From Cyclobacteriaceae bacterium (GTDB lineage Bacteria; Bacteroidota; Bacteroidia; Cytophagales; Cyclobacteriaceae), in the NCBI GenBank assembly GCA_012033595.1, contig JAAUQL010000023.1, positions 1 to 61,147 of the forward strand: a DNA stretch of 61,147 nt, in the 5' to 3' direction. The notes below the pieces were generated by a model. That model did not search any database. It was given only the letters and a program-made list of their open reading frames with translations, and was not told where the DNA came from. The position numbers and the translations under genes are program-made. Shown one piece after another: positions 41,015 to 48,887 of this stretch (position 1 is the stretch's first letter; each line of letters opens with the position of its first letter).

Positions 41015-42356
41015 TTATTTTAGGATCAGCGTGTTGGTGCGGGTCATACTATTGAGCTTGTCCAACTTGATTTGCGTTTACCTGTTTTTTAAAGGTCAAA
41101 ATTATTTGAGTGCATGTGTAATGGTGCTGGTCATCGTATTCCAAATCGCAGAACTTTTTCGCTACACCACCATCACTAACAAAAAGATCACTAAATTTCT
41201 CGAATCTATCAGGTATTCTGATTTTTCCACAAGTTTTACCCACGACAACAAGCTTGGTCGGAGTTTTAGGGAGCTCAATACAGCCTTCAACAACGTGGCC
41301 GAAGCATTTAGACGCGAACGCGCCGAAAAGGAAGAAAACCTCAATTATCTCAATACGGTGGTGCAACACGTAACCACAGGTCTTTTGTCGTTTGATGAAG
41401 ATGGAAATGTTGGTCTGATCAATTCGGCTGCCAGAAAATTTCTTAAAACACCAGTACTGAGAAATATCAGTGAAATTCTTGCCGTAAATGTTACCGTTTA
41501 CAAAAAAATTAAGCAAATGACACCCGGCGAAAAGGCCCTGGTGCGGGTAGATAATGACCTGAACCTATCTATTCATGCTACAGAGCTGAAACTCCGCGGG
41601 CATACCTATAAGCTGATCGCGCTGCAAAATATCCATTCCGAACTGGAGTCGAAAGAGGTAGAAGCCTGGCAAAATCTGACCAGAGTGCTGCGGCATGAAA
41701 TAATGAATTCGATAACTCCAATTGCCTCACTCACCGGCACCTTGAATGATATACTCAATGAAGATATAAAGCAAAGTGGGCCCGGAGCCTTCGAGATCGC
41801 CGAAGAATCGCTCAATGACCTTGAAGAAGGCCTGCAAACTATAGAAAACAGAAGCAAAGGCCTGGTGAAATTTGTGGATGCGTACCGTGATTATACCAGT
41901 ATCCCAAAGCCAAAATTTGCACCTATTGGTATCGATGACCTGTTTGACCATATCGGACAATTGCTCAAAAGGGAATTTAAAGATCTCGGTATTGAATATC
42001 ATGCGCAGGTATTGTCTGACAATATGGTGATCACTGCCGACCGCGAACTGATAGAAATGGTATTGATCAATTTGTTGAAAAACAGCAAAGAAGCCCTCCG
42101 GGAAACCGAAGGGCCAAGGATAGAAATGACGGCACGGTTCGATAAAGAAAGCCATGTGATCATGGAAATAAAGGACAATGGACCGGGAATAATCCCCGAA
42201 GCACTCGAAAGAATATTTATTCCTTTCTATTCCACCAAAAAAGCTGGCTCGGGTATCGGATTGGCCCTTTCGCGCCAAATCATGCAATTGCACCAGGGCT
42301 CGCTTTCGGTGAAGTCTGAGCCGGAGGTTTACACTATCTTTACGTTGAGATTCTAA
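41004..42356 (+). CDS. Membrane sensor histidine kinase, NtrB/NtrY type
   Basis: A 450-aa kinase with two TM helices at the N-terminus (about 8-45, little extracytoplasmic sequence), a PAS-like linker (LNYLNTVVQHVTTGLLSF), the phosphoacceptor motif VLRHEIMNSITPI (His near 230) and an ATPase domain (NLLKNSKEAL, IKDNGPGI, GSGIGLALSRQI). Its ATG overlaps the regulator stop by 11 bases, so the two proteins are co-translated. The short loop between the helices suggests it senses within the membrane or the cytoplasm. Confidence 0.94.
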   Translation: MGYSYFRISVLVRVILLSLSNLICVYLFFKGQNYLSACVMVLVIVFQIAELFRYTTITNKKITKFLESIRYSDFSTSFTHDNKLGRSFRELNTAFNNVAEAFRRERAEKEENLNYLNTVVQHVTTGLLSFDEDGNVGLINSAARKFLKTPVLRNISEILAVNVTVYKKIKQMTPGEKALVRVDNDLNLSIHATELKLRGHTYKLIALQNIHSELESKEVEAWQNLTRVLRHEIMNSITPIASLTGTLNDILNEDIKQSGPGAFEIAEESLNDLEEGLQTIENRSKGLVKFVDAYRDYTSIPKPKFAPIGIDDLFDHIGQLLKREFKDLGIEYHAQVLSDNMVITADRELIEMVLINLLKNSKEALRETEGPRIEMTARFDKESHVIMEIKDNGPGIIPEALERIFIPFYSTKKAGSGIGLALSRQIMQLHQGSLSVKSEPEVYTIFTLRF

Positions 42357-42870
42357 AAAAAGGACAGGGAAAACCGCATGCACTTTTAACGCTGCCTGAC
42401 ACCAGATAGAGTGGGCTTAAAAACGTAAAATTTCATGTTGGTTCACGTGCAAACTTTATTAACCTTATGTCTGAATATCCATTCATAAAACACAAAAATA
42501 TAGCGACATCCGGGTGAATTACCCCAAATCATGAAAATTAGAGTTGTTCAGCACGCACAAGAAAGCCGCTCCAAAGCCATGTGACGCCATTCAAAAAGCC
42601 TCCCTAACAAAGAGGGAGGTAGCCATAAGTCCACCTCCCCTTTGCTAACCATTAATCAAAACCTCAAACATTTAAACAACCACAAATGGCTAGTCTGCAA
42701 TGAAAGTAATTTGAATAATTATCTTTCATAGGTTCGATAATATAACGCTCATGACAGGACATTGTTTGCATTTGCAAAAAAGCAGCAGTTGCATTTTTTG
42801 CAAAATAATGGGTCAACATTTGAATATCCCTGCCCAAAGAATTGCGTTATTTTATGCAGATGCCAAAACA
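42357..42870. other. Noncoding interval
   Basis: It follows the kinase stop. Apart from the hairpin at 42593-42619, listed separately, it carries only short frames with poor composition. 42770-42805 contains two similar TTGCA-rich stretches, possibly a promoter for the hairpin series that follows. Confidence 0.45.
42593..42619 (-). terminator. Terminator-like hairpin on the minus strand
   Basis: A perfect 7-bp G/C-rich stem (42599-42605 with 42613-42619, 7-base loop) followed on the minus strand by T5 (42593-42597). There is no annotated minus-strand gene upstream of it, so either it terminates an unannotated transcript or it is a chance palindrome. Confidence 0.5.
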
Positions 42871-43010
42871 TTTTGAAAATTGACATCATTTCAAAAGTTA
42901 GAGGATCAACCCCTAAAAAGCTTAATTTCGATATTAAGCCGGCAATTCAAAATTGCTTATTGATGCCAAAGCATTGAGTAAGAATGGCGGAACATGTTTC
43001 CGCCATTTTT
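42871..43010 (+). ncRNA. Candidate small RNA: series of hairpins ending in a terminator
   Basis: Successive dyads on the plus strand are 42871-42878 with 42889-42896 (8 bp), 42920-42926 with 42933-42939 (7 bp), 42942-42947 with 42951-42956 (6 bp), 42961-42966 with 42971-42976 (6 pairs, two wobbles) and the terminator 42983-42992 with 42998-43007. No protein-like frame covers it. This density of hairpins suggests a structured transcript; no known RNA family was recognised. Its 5' end is unknown. Confidence 0.45.
42983..43010 (+). terminator. Intrinsic terminator
   Basis: A perfect 10-bp stem (AATGGCGGAA with its complement) with a 5-base loop and T5 at 43006-43010. It lies upstream of the yheT-like start, so it ends a transcript that begins to its left. 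Confidence 0.85.
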
Positions 43011-43046
43011 ATTTATAAGTGTATCACTTTTCACGTAAGTTTGGGC

Positions 43047-44003
43047 ATGCCACTAATTGCCCACGATTCCTACAAAGCTCCCTGGTTTTTGCCCAACGGA
43101 CATATCCAGACCATATATCCGGTATTGTGCCGGAAGGTGTCTATAGCTTTAAAGCCCAGAATTTTCACCATAATCATGGCAGATGGTGATTTCATCGATT
43201 TAGATTATTATGATAAACAATCTGGCAAAACCCTGATCGTATCTCATGGACTTGAAGGCAACAGCTCGAGGGCATATATACTTGGAATGGCAAGGGCTTT
43301 CCTGGCAGAGGGGTGGAATGTGGTGGCATGGAACTATCGCGGATGTAGCGGTCGCTCCAACAACACCATCAAGTTTTATCATAGCGGATGTACAGAAGAC
43401 CTGGGTGAGGTGGTCAATTTTGCTGCCAACATAGGGGGTGTAACTCAAATTGCACTTGCTGGCTTTAGTCTCGGGGGCAATGTGGTGTTGAAGTATTTGG
43501 GTAATACGGCTATGGTCAACCAAAAGATTACGCATGCGGTGGCCATATCAGTTCCGCTGGATTTACATCAAGGATGCAGGCGCTTGTCAGAATCCTCCAA
43601 CTATCTGTACGAAATGCGATTTTTGCGGACCCTTAAACAGAAAATCCGCGATAAGGCCGTACTTTTTCCGGAATTGGATCTCCGGCATTTGGCGCATATT
43701 CATGACCTCCAAAAGTTTGACGATTATTATACCGCTCCGCTGCATGGATTTGCTGACGCACTCGATTACTACCGTTCTTGCAGTTCACTATTTGTATTGG
43801 ATGAAATAAAAATTCCCACACTCATTATCAATGCCAAAAATGATCCTTTTTTGCCAGAATCATGTTTTCCACATTCAGCTTTGGCCGATCATCACTATAT
43901 TTTTCTCGAGACACCAGCACACGGAGGCCATGTCGGTTTCACTGCAATCGACCCGGAAGGCAGGTATTGGTCTGAGACACGGGCGCTGCAATTTGTTGAA
44001 TAA
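43047..44003 (+). CDS. Alpha/beta hydrolase, YheT family
   Basis: A 318-aa esterase-like hydrolase. I chose the ATG at 43047 because an upstream in-frame ATG (42984) lies inside the terminator hairpin, and because PWFLPNGHIQTIYP is the usual N-terminal motif of the family. Ser is in GFSLGG, the oxyanion region is SHGLEGNSS, and the His is in PAHGGHVGF. Related proteins act on lipid or ester substrates, but the physiological substrate is unknown. Confidence 0.88.
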   Translation: MPLIAHDSYKAPWFLPNGHIQTIYPVLCRKVSIALKPRIFTIIMADGDFIDLDYYDKQSGKTLIVSHGLEGNSSRAYILGMARAFLAEGWNVVAWNYRGCSGRSNNTIKFYHSGCTEDLGEVVNFAANIGGVTQIALAGFSLGGNVVLKYLGNTAMVNQKITHAVAISVPLDLHQGCRRLSESSNYLYEMRFLRTLKQKIRDKAVLFPELDLRHLAHIHDLQKFDDYYTAPLHGFADALDYYRSCSSLFVLDEIKIPTLIINAKNDPFLPESCFPHSALADHHYIFLETPAHGGHVGFTAIDPEGRYWSETRALQFVE

Positions 44004-44582
44004 GCCTGGTGTTGAAGTCCTGGGGTCAATTGCGGACAGATCATAAGCGTGGAGCAGGAAGGGACTGGAGGGAGATGAAGCAGAGAAACTTTTGCGAGAT
44101 ACAAAACACTTCATTCAACTAAGAACAAGTCGGTATGGCAGGTCATTAAAGCACATCCCCTAAAACACTGCGATCAAATTAATCGAGCACATTTTCCATG
44201 AATGTTAACGTTAATCTAAGTATTTTTGCACAATATTTTAAATTTCGACTGGTTTAGCAAGTCCGGCAGCTTTTGGTGATCAAGGTTGCTTGTTTTGAAG
44301 CCACCCGGGAAGCAAAGGGCTGGAAGAAGCAAAGCGGATAAAGGTCTAAATCTTGTTTTGACTAAAATATATTGCCCAACGATGAACGATAACAATCACG
44401 AACCTGCTACCAGCAGTGGGCAATATATTGTTTGAAGTCATCATTGCCAAACAAGTATAGACTCATCTACTAACTATCCGCGCCGCATTTCTTCACTGCC
44501 AGCATGCAATGCAAATGATCAGCGAAATCTTAATTGATCAGTTGATTCAGAATTTTTTGTAGGTGTAGTTTAATAAATCGTC
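44004..44582. other. Noncoding interval upstream of the efflux genes
   Basis: It separates the hydrolase from the second adaptor gene. It holds a long inverted repeat (44366-44429, listed separately) and A/T-rich promoter-like sequence at 44215-44245. No protein-like frames were seen. Confidence 0.5.
44366..44429. repeat. 13-bp perfect inverted repeat with 38-base spacer
   Basis: 44366-44378 (AATATATTGCCCA) is exactly complementary to 44417-44429. The spacer contains a smaller CTGC/GCAG hairpin. It lies 154 bases upstream of the adaptor-TolC operon and could be an operator, attenuator or small palindromic element. Confidence 0.5.
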
Positions 44583-45785
44583 ATGACAAAAGTTTTAGTT
44601 TGGGTTATTTCCATTATCACACTCGGAGCCATCATCACAGCAGTAGTTTGGAAAAACCCACTTACCCCTACGGTAATGTCGAGTGCAATAGCCACCAGTA
44701 CGGTAGAGGTGGGTACCGTGGTAAAAACAGTACCTGCCAAAGGCATAGTAGAGCCAGCCAGCGAGGTGTTGCTGCTCAGCCCGGCCTCATCTGTGGTTAC
44801 CAAAATAGTAAATGGAGTGGGTAGCAAAGTGAGTGCAGGAGATATCATTTTGGTACTGGACGACAAGCCCATCCGTGACCAGATCGAAGATATCGAAGAC
44901 CAGTTGGAGATGAAAAACAACAATCTGGAAAAAACCATTTTGAGCGCCCGCAATATTCGGGTCGATCTGGACTATAATGTAGAAGTAAAGAAACTGACCA
45001 TCATTTCTATTAAGTCTGATCTGGTAGATCAGGAGCAGCTACTGGAAGTAGGTGGTATATCACCAGCCAAATTTGAAAAAACAAAGCAAGAGCTCACCCT
45101 GGCAGAAAAAGACCTGGAAACCATTAAGATAAAGAATAACATCAGGCTGGAGCAGCTCGCCGCTGAAGAAAAAGGGCTAAAGCTGCAAATAGAGATACAA
45201 CAAAAACAACTCGATCAGAAAAAACAATTGCTCGATAAGATGGAGATCAAGGCGCCTTCTTCGGGCATAATTCTGGAAGTAAACGCCACCGAAGGTCAAA
45301 AAGTCGAAACAGACCGATTGCTGGTTCGCATGTCTGACCTGACCACCTTCAAGCTCAGAGCTACCATAGAAGACAAGCATGCCGGCGTCACCAAAACTGG
45401 CCGCGGGGTCTTTGCCGTGGTTGGTGACCAACGCCTTACCGGCAAGATTGGTACGGTGAGTCCCACCATCCGGGACAATAAAATTGAGTTTGACGTATTT
45501 CTCGATCAGAGCAACTATGCCAAGTTGCGGCCAAATATGTCGATTGACCTGCGTGTAGTGCAAGAGCGAAAAGACGGCGTGCTGCGAATAAAAAACGGAC
45601 CGGCTATAGACGACAGCTACAGGCACGATCTATATTTCAGAAATGGCGATATGGCCACATTGAAGCCGGTCAGAACAGGGCTGACGGGTGATGAGTTTTC
45701 AGAAATAGTGGAAGGCGCCTTTCCCGGTGACGAAATTATCATATCGGATATCTCATCTTTCAGAAAGCAAAAGAGGTGGAATTGA
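44583..45785 (+). CDS. Periplasmic adaptor of an efflux or secretion system (HlyD family)
   Basis: A 400-aa membrane fusion protein: N-terminal TM helix (VLVWVISIITLGAIITAVVW), lipoyl half (VVKTVPAKGIVEPASEVLLL), a coiled-coil hairpin (about 95-220, DQIEDIEDQLEMKNNNLE onward), second lipoyl half (IKAPSSGIILEVNATEGQKV) and beta-barrel. It is 27 bases before the TolC-like gene. It differs from the adaptor at 38103-39353 and would need its own ABC or RND partner, which is not in the window. Confidence 0.92.
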   Translation: MTKVLVWVISIITLGAIITAVVWKNPLTPTVMSSAIATSTVEVGTVVKTVPAKGIVEPASEVLLLSPASSVVTKIVNGVGSKVSAGDIILVLDDKPIRDQIEDIEDQLEMKNNNLEKTILSARNIRVDLDYNVEVKKLTIISIKSDLVDQEQLLEVGGISPAKFEKTKQELTLAEKDLETIKIKNNIRLEQLAAEEKGLKLQIEIQQKQLDQKKQLLDKMEIKAPSSGIILEVNATEGQKVETDRLLVRMSDLTTFKLRATIEDKHAGVTKTGRGVFAVVGDQRLTGKIGTVSPTIRDNKIEFDVFLDQSNYAKLRPNMSIDLRVVQERKDGVLRIKNGPAIDDSYRHDLYFRNGDMATLKPVRTGLTGDEFSEIVEGAFPGDEIIISDISSFRKQKRWN

Positions 45786-45812
45786 ATTAAGAAGGAACAA
45801 GTGAATTGCTTT

Positions 45813-47303
45813 ATGACAAAAAGAATTTTTTATCCCATCATTTTTTTATTTCAAATATATGCCGCCAATGCGCAGCACATCGACAGTACAGAAGCGGTAA
45901 AACTTACCCTTGATGATGTTGTAAATATGGCCATTGAACAATCTCCATCAATAAAATACAGGCAAAACCTGAATGTGAACAGCTATTGGCGATGGAAGAA
46001 TTTTCAAGCCAATTTCAGGCCGCAACTGGGTCTGTCAGGCGATTTGCCCAACTATCAGCAAACCAACCAGGCCATTACCCAACCTGATGGGAGTATAGAA
46101 TTCAGGCAAATCGCCCAATTGCGCACCACGGCAGATATGTCGCTATCGCAGATAGTGCCCCAGACCGGAACAACCATTTATGGGGCGTCGTCCCTTTACA
46201 GGGTGCAGGATTATAATAAAAATACGATCAATTGGTCTGGCTCTCCATTTTATATCGGCTTTGTGCAGCCTCTTTTTGCCTACAATTGGTACAAATGGTC
46301 GCGGATGACAGAGCCGTTGCTATATGAAGAAGCGCAAAGAGACTATATAGAATCGGTAGAAGAAGTATCGCTAAGTGCTGCAAACCGTTTTTTTAATTAT
46401 TTACGTATTCAAACCAACTATAACCTGGCAGCCAATAACCTGAAAAACAGTGAGGACAACCTGCGAATAGCCGAAGTAAAAAGAAAACTTGGCCAGATCT
46501 CAGAAAACGATTTCTCAAGAATTCAGCTTTCGGTACTCAATGCCAAAAAAGCGCTGAACACCTCTAGCATGGATTTGAAAAATGCTGATTTTGAATTAAA
46601 ATCCTATATCGGCATGGATCAGCATAGAAACATCGCCCTGGAGATACCTACTGAAATGAGCTTGTTTTATATCGATCCGGATAAAGCCCTGGCTGAGACC
46701 CTGGCCAACAGGAAAGAAGCACCGGAGTTTGAGCGCCGACTGATAGAGGCCGACAGGGAGCTGGTAAAGGCAAAAAGGAATACGGGATTGAGTACCACCC
46801 TCAGGGGTAGCTATGGCACTTCCAAAAATTCGCCCGAGCTGGCCGGGGTGTACGAAGACACAGAAAAACAACAAATGCTCAAGTTAACTATGAACATTCC
46901 CATTCTTGACTGGGGCAAATCAGCCTCGGCAGTCAAACTCGCAGAATCCAGACGTGATTTGGTGCTATACGATGTAGAACGCGAAAAACTAAACTTCGAG
47001 CGGGAAGTGGTGGTGGAAGTTGAGCAGTTTAACTTGCTCAAAGACCAGCTGGAGACTGCCAAAGAGGCAGATAAGGTATCGGAAAACGGATATATGATTT
47101 CACTCAAAAAATTTCAAAATGGGGAGATCAGCATCACCGATTTGAATATCTCGCTTTCAGAGCGCGAGAAAGGTAAACGCGACTATATATCCTCTTTGGA
47201 AGACTACTGGGAGTCGTACTACTATTTGCGTATCCTCACCCTTTATGATTTTGTTCTGAACCAAAAAATCACTTATATCAATCCTTCCCTTTCGGTAAGG
47301 TGA
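45813..47303 (+). CDS. TolC-family outer-membrane channel
   Basis: A ~496-aa outer-membrane efflux protein with a signal peptide (about 1-20; IYAANA), long helical hairpins (LTLDDVVNMAIEQSPSIKYR; AESRRDLVLYDVEREKLNFE) and the family ordering. I chose the ATG at 45813 over the GTG at 45801 because it gives a standard signal. It provides the outer-membrane exit for the upstream adaptor; the inner-membrane pump is missing. It ends the operon. Confidence 0.9.
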   Translation: MTKRIFYPIIFLFQIYAANAQHIDSTEAVKLTLDDVVNMAIEQSPSIKYRQNLNVNSYWRWKNFQANFRPQLGLSGDLPNYQQTNQAITQPDGSIEFRQIAQLRTTADMSLSQIVPQTGTTIYGASSLYRVQDYNKNTINWSGSPFYIGFVQPLFAYNWYKWSRMTEPLLYEEAQRDYIESVEEVSLSAANRFFNYLRIQTNYNLAANNLKNSEDNLRIAEVKRKLGQISENDFSRIQLSVLNAKKALNTSSMDLKNADFELKSYIGMDQHRNIALEIPTEMSLFYIDPDKALAETLANRKEAPEFERRLIEADRELVKAKRNTGLSTTLRGSYGTSKNSPELAGVYEDTEKQQMLKLTMNIPILDWGKSASAVKLAESRRDLVLYDVEREKLNFEREVVVEVEQFNLLKDQLETAKEADKVSENGYMISLKKFQNGEISITDLNISLSEREKGKRDYISSLEDYWESYYYLRILTLYDFVLNQKITYINPSLSVR

Positions 47304-47523
47304 AGCAGCAAACGCAATAGTCGATTATTTGCAGGATTTTACCGCTCGATATGCTCCGTCAAATTGTAAAGTCAGTTGGTTCTCCACAATAAAAGGGGAG
47401 GAGTTTAAGTCCAGCAATGATGCCTGGTGCCAGGTTCAATGCGATTGAGATGAGTTGAGGATGGCTCCTTTTTTTGCTTTAAGGCACAGGTGACTTTATT
47501 ATATGTCGGTTTTTCAGGTAGAA

Positions 47524-48138
47524 CTATTCTTCTTCCTCCTCCAGTTCTTCTTCTTCCGGATTATCGTTGGTTTTTTGTTTTTTATTGCCGAAAGGCCAGA
47601 ATTTTTTCTTTTTTTCCGGGGGCAACTGGTCTGCCTCATCGTCTGCTATGAGGGGTTCTTCTTCTTTCAGGTCTTCTTTGAGCAGATCACGGTCTTCACC
47701 CTTCTTGGGCAAATACTTTCCAAAATGGTGCAAATAGATCATCTGATCTATATTTTGAAAATCCCGGTCTGTTTGACTTTGGGCCATTACTGCGGCCGAA
47801 TCAATATAAATCACAGAGTCTGATTCGGCAAATTCACGCTGGAAATTGGCAAAGGGATCTTCGAGTTTTTTATAAACAGAATTCATGGAGATGATGCGCA
47901 TTTCCTTGAGCTTTTTCTCTCTGGGAATTTCTTTGGCTATGCCATATTTTTCTTTGTCCACCTCCCAGGTTTTCTTTGGCAATGAATCGGGGCCGAAAAG
48001 TGAGAAGGTGTTTTTAGTTTCGTCAACATCAAGGATGAAATAAGAATGATAGGCAGGGCAAATCATCTTCTGCTGGCATGCAGAAAGGTACACCATTGCG
48101 AATCCGCAAAAAATATAAGCCAAAATTTTATTCATCAA
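47524..48138 (-). CDS. Lipoprotein of unknown function
   Basis: A 204-aa lipoprotein: signal and lipobox YLSAC (Cys21). The mature part starts CPAYHSYFILD and has a C-terminal Lys/Glu-rich tail (EEEELEEEEE). Similar proteins are common in Cytophagales, and I know no function for them. It stands convergent to the TolC gene with a 220-bp gap. Confidence 0.75.
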   Translation of the reverse strand: MMNKILAYIFCGFAMVYLSACQQKMICPAYHSYFILDVDETKNTFSLFGPDSLPKKTWEVDKEKYGIAKEIPREKKLKEMRIISMNSVYKKLEDPFANFQREFAESDSVIYIDSAAVMAQSQTDRDFQNIDQMIYLHHFGKYLPKKGEDRDLLKEDLKEEEPLIADDEADQLPPEKKKKFWPFGNKKQKTNDNPEEEELEEEEE

Positions 48139-48335
48139 GTTGCTGGCGCGAATATCACCTTTTTATCTATATGCCAAAATGGATGTAATTTAATTTGAGA
48201 TTATACAGCATATAACTTCACCTGAATATGAAATATTTTGCTGCTAGGAATTAAAGAATGGACAACTGATGAAATCGCTCCTACCCGCCTCTTTCTATAT
48301 TCAACTGGGTAGGGGCATGTAACCCGGCAAAAATA

Positions 48336-48689
48336 CTAATAATCAGTCAAAAAAGTACGCGATGCCTTTGGCAATTTGGCAACAACCAGCTCGTATGAGT
48401 GGTCGATGAGCTCGTACACCAAGGTATCGCTTAGCGACCCATTCATCACTACGGTATTCCAATGTTGCTTGTTCATATGATATCCCGGTACAATAGCCGG
48501 GAATTGTGCCCTCAATTCCATTGCCCGCATAGGGTCGCATTTTAAGTTGATGCTTTCGAATTGTTCAATATCGGCAAGCGCAAACAACTTGTCCATCACT
48601 TTAAATACCAGGGTATTTTCACCAAAGGGAAAAGATTCAGAGACTCCTTTTTTGCTCAGGCAATAATCGCGGAATGACTCTATATTCAT
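48336..48689 (-). CDS. MmcQ/YjbR-family protein
   Basis: A 117-aa protein of the MmcQ/YjbR fold: SFPFGENTLVFKVMDKLFAL, INLKCDPMRAMELRAQFP, GYHMNKQHWNTVVMNGS, ending in helices. This fold resembles DNA-binding double-wing proteins, but most members have unknown function. Its ATG overlaps the stop of the DUF6728-like gene upstream by 4 bases, so it is translated from the same transcript as ispG. Confidence 0.88.
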   Translation of the reverse strand: MNIESFRDYCLSKKGVSESFPFGENTLVFKVMDKLFALADIEQFESINLKCDPMRAMELRAQFPAIVPGYHMNKQHWNTVVMNGSLSDTLVYELIDHSYELVVAKLPKASRTFLTDY

Positions 48690-48886
48690 CGGAAAATGTG
48701 TCTGAAAATGAGGTAAATGATGCCTGCCAAAAACACCAATATGGATATTTTGTTGATGCCATGCATCATTTTCAGATTGAAATTCGATTTTCGATCCGGG
48801 TCTTTTTTTCTGAAAAAGTAGCCAAAGAGCTCGCCAAAGGCAAAATATTCTCCGGCTCCGGGTTTCTGTTTGTGTTCCTGTGTCAT
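48686..48886 (-). CDS. DUF6728-like small membrane protein
   Basis: A 66-aa protein with a basic N-terminal half (FAFGELFGYFFRKKDPDR) and one C-terminal TM helix (ISILVFLAGIIYLIFRHIF). From memory it resembles DUF6728 proteins of Bacteroidota, with the conserved MHGINKISI. It lies 1 base after the ispG stop. Confidence 0.7.
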   Translation of the reverse strand: MTQEHKQKPGAGEYFAFGELFGYFFRKKDPDRKSNFNLKMMHGINKISILVFLAGIIYLIFRHIFR

Positions 48887-48887
48887 A

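Noticed and set aside
41004-42356. Phosphotransfer to the unrelated regulator at 34297-35652
   Set aside because: The kinase overlaps its own regulator gene by 11 bases, and the other regulator has its own kinase 14 bases away.
42762-42977. 71-codon plus-strand frame
   Set aside because: Composition is poor and it overlaps the hairpin series, which better explains the conserved-looking structure.
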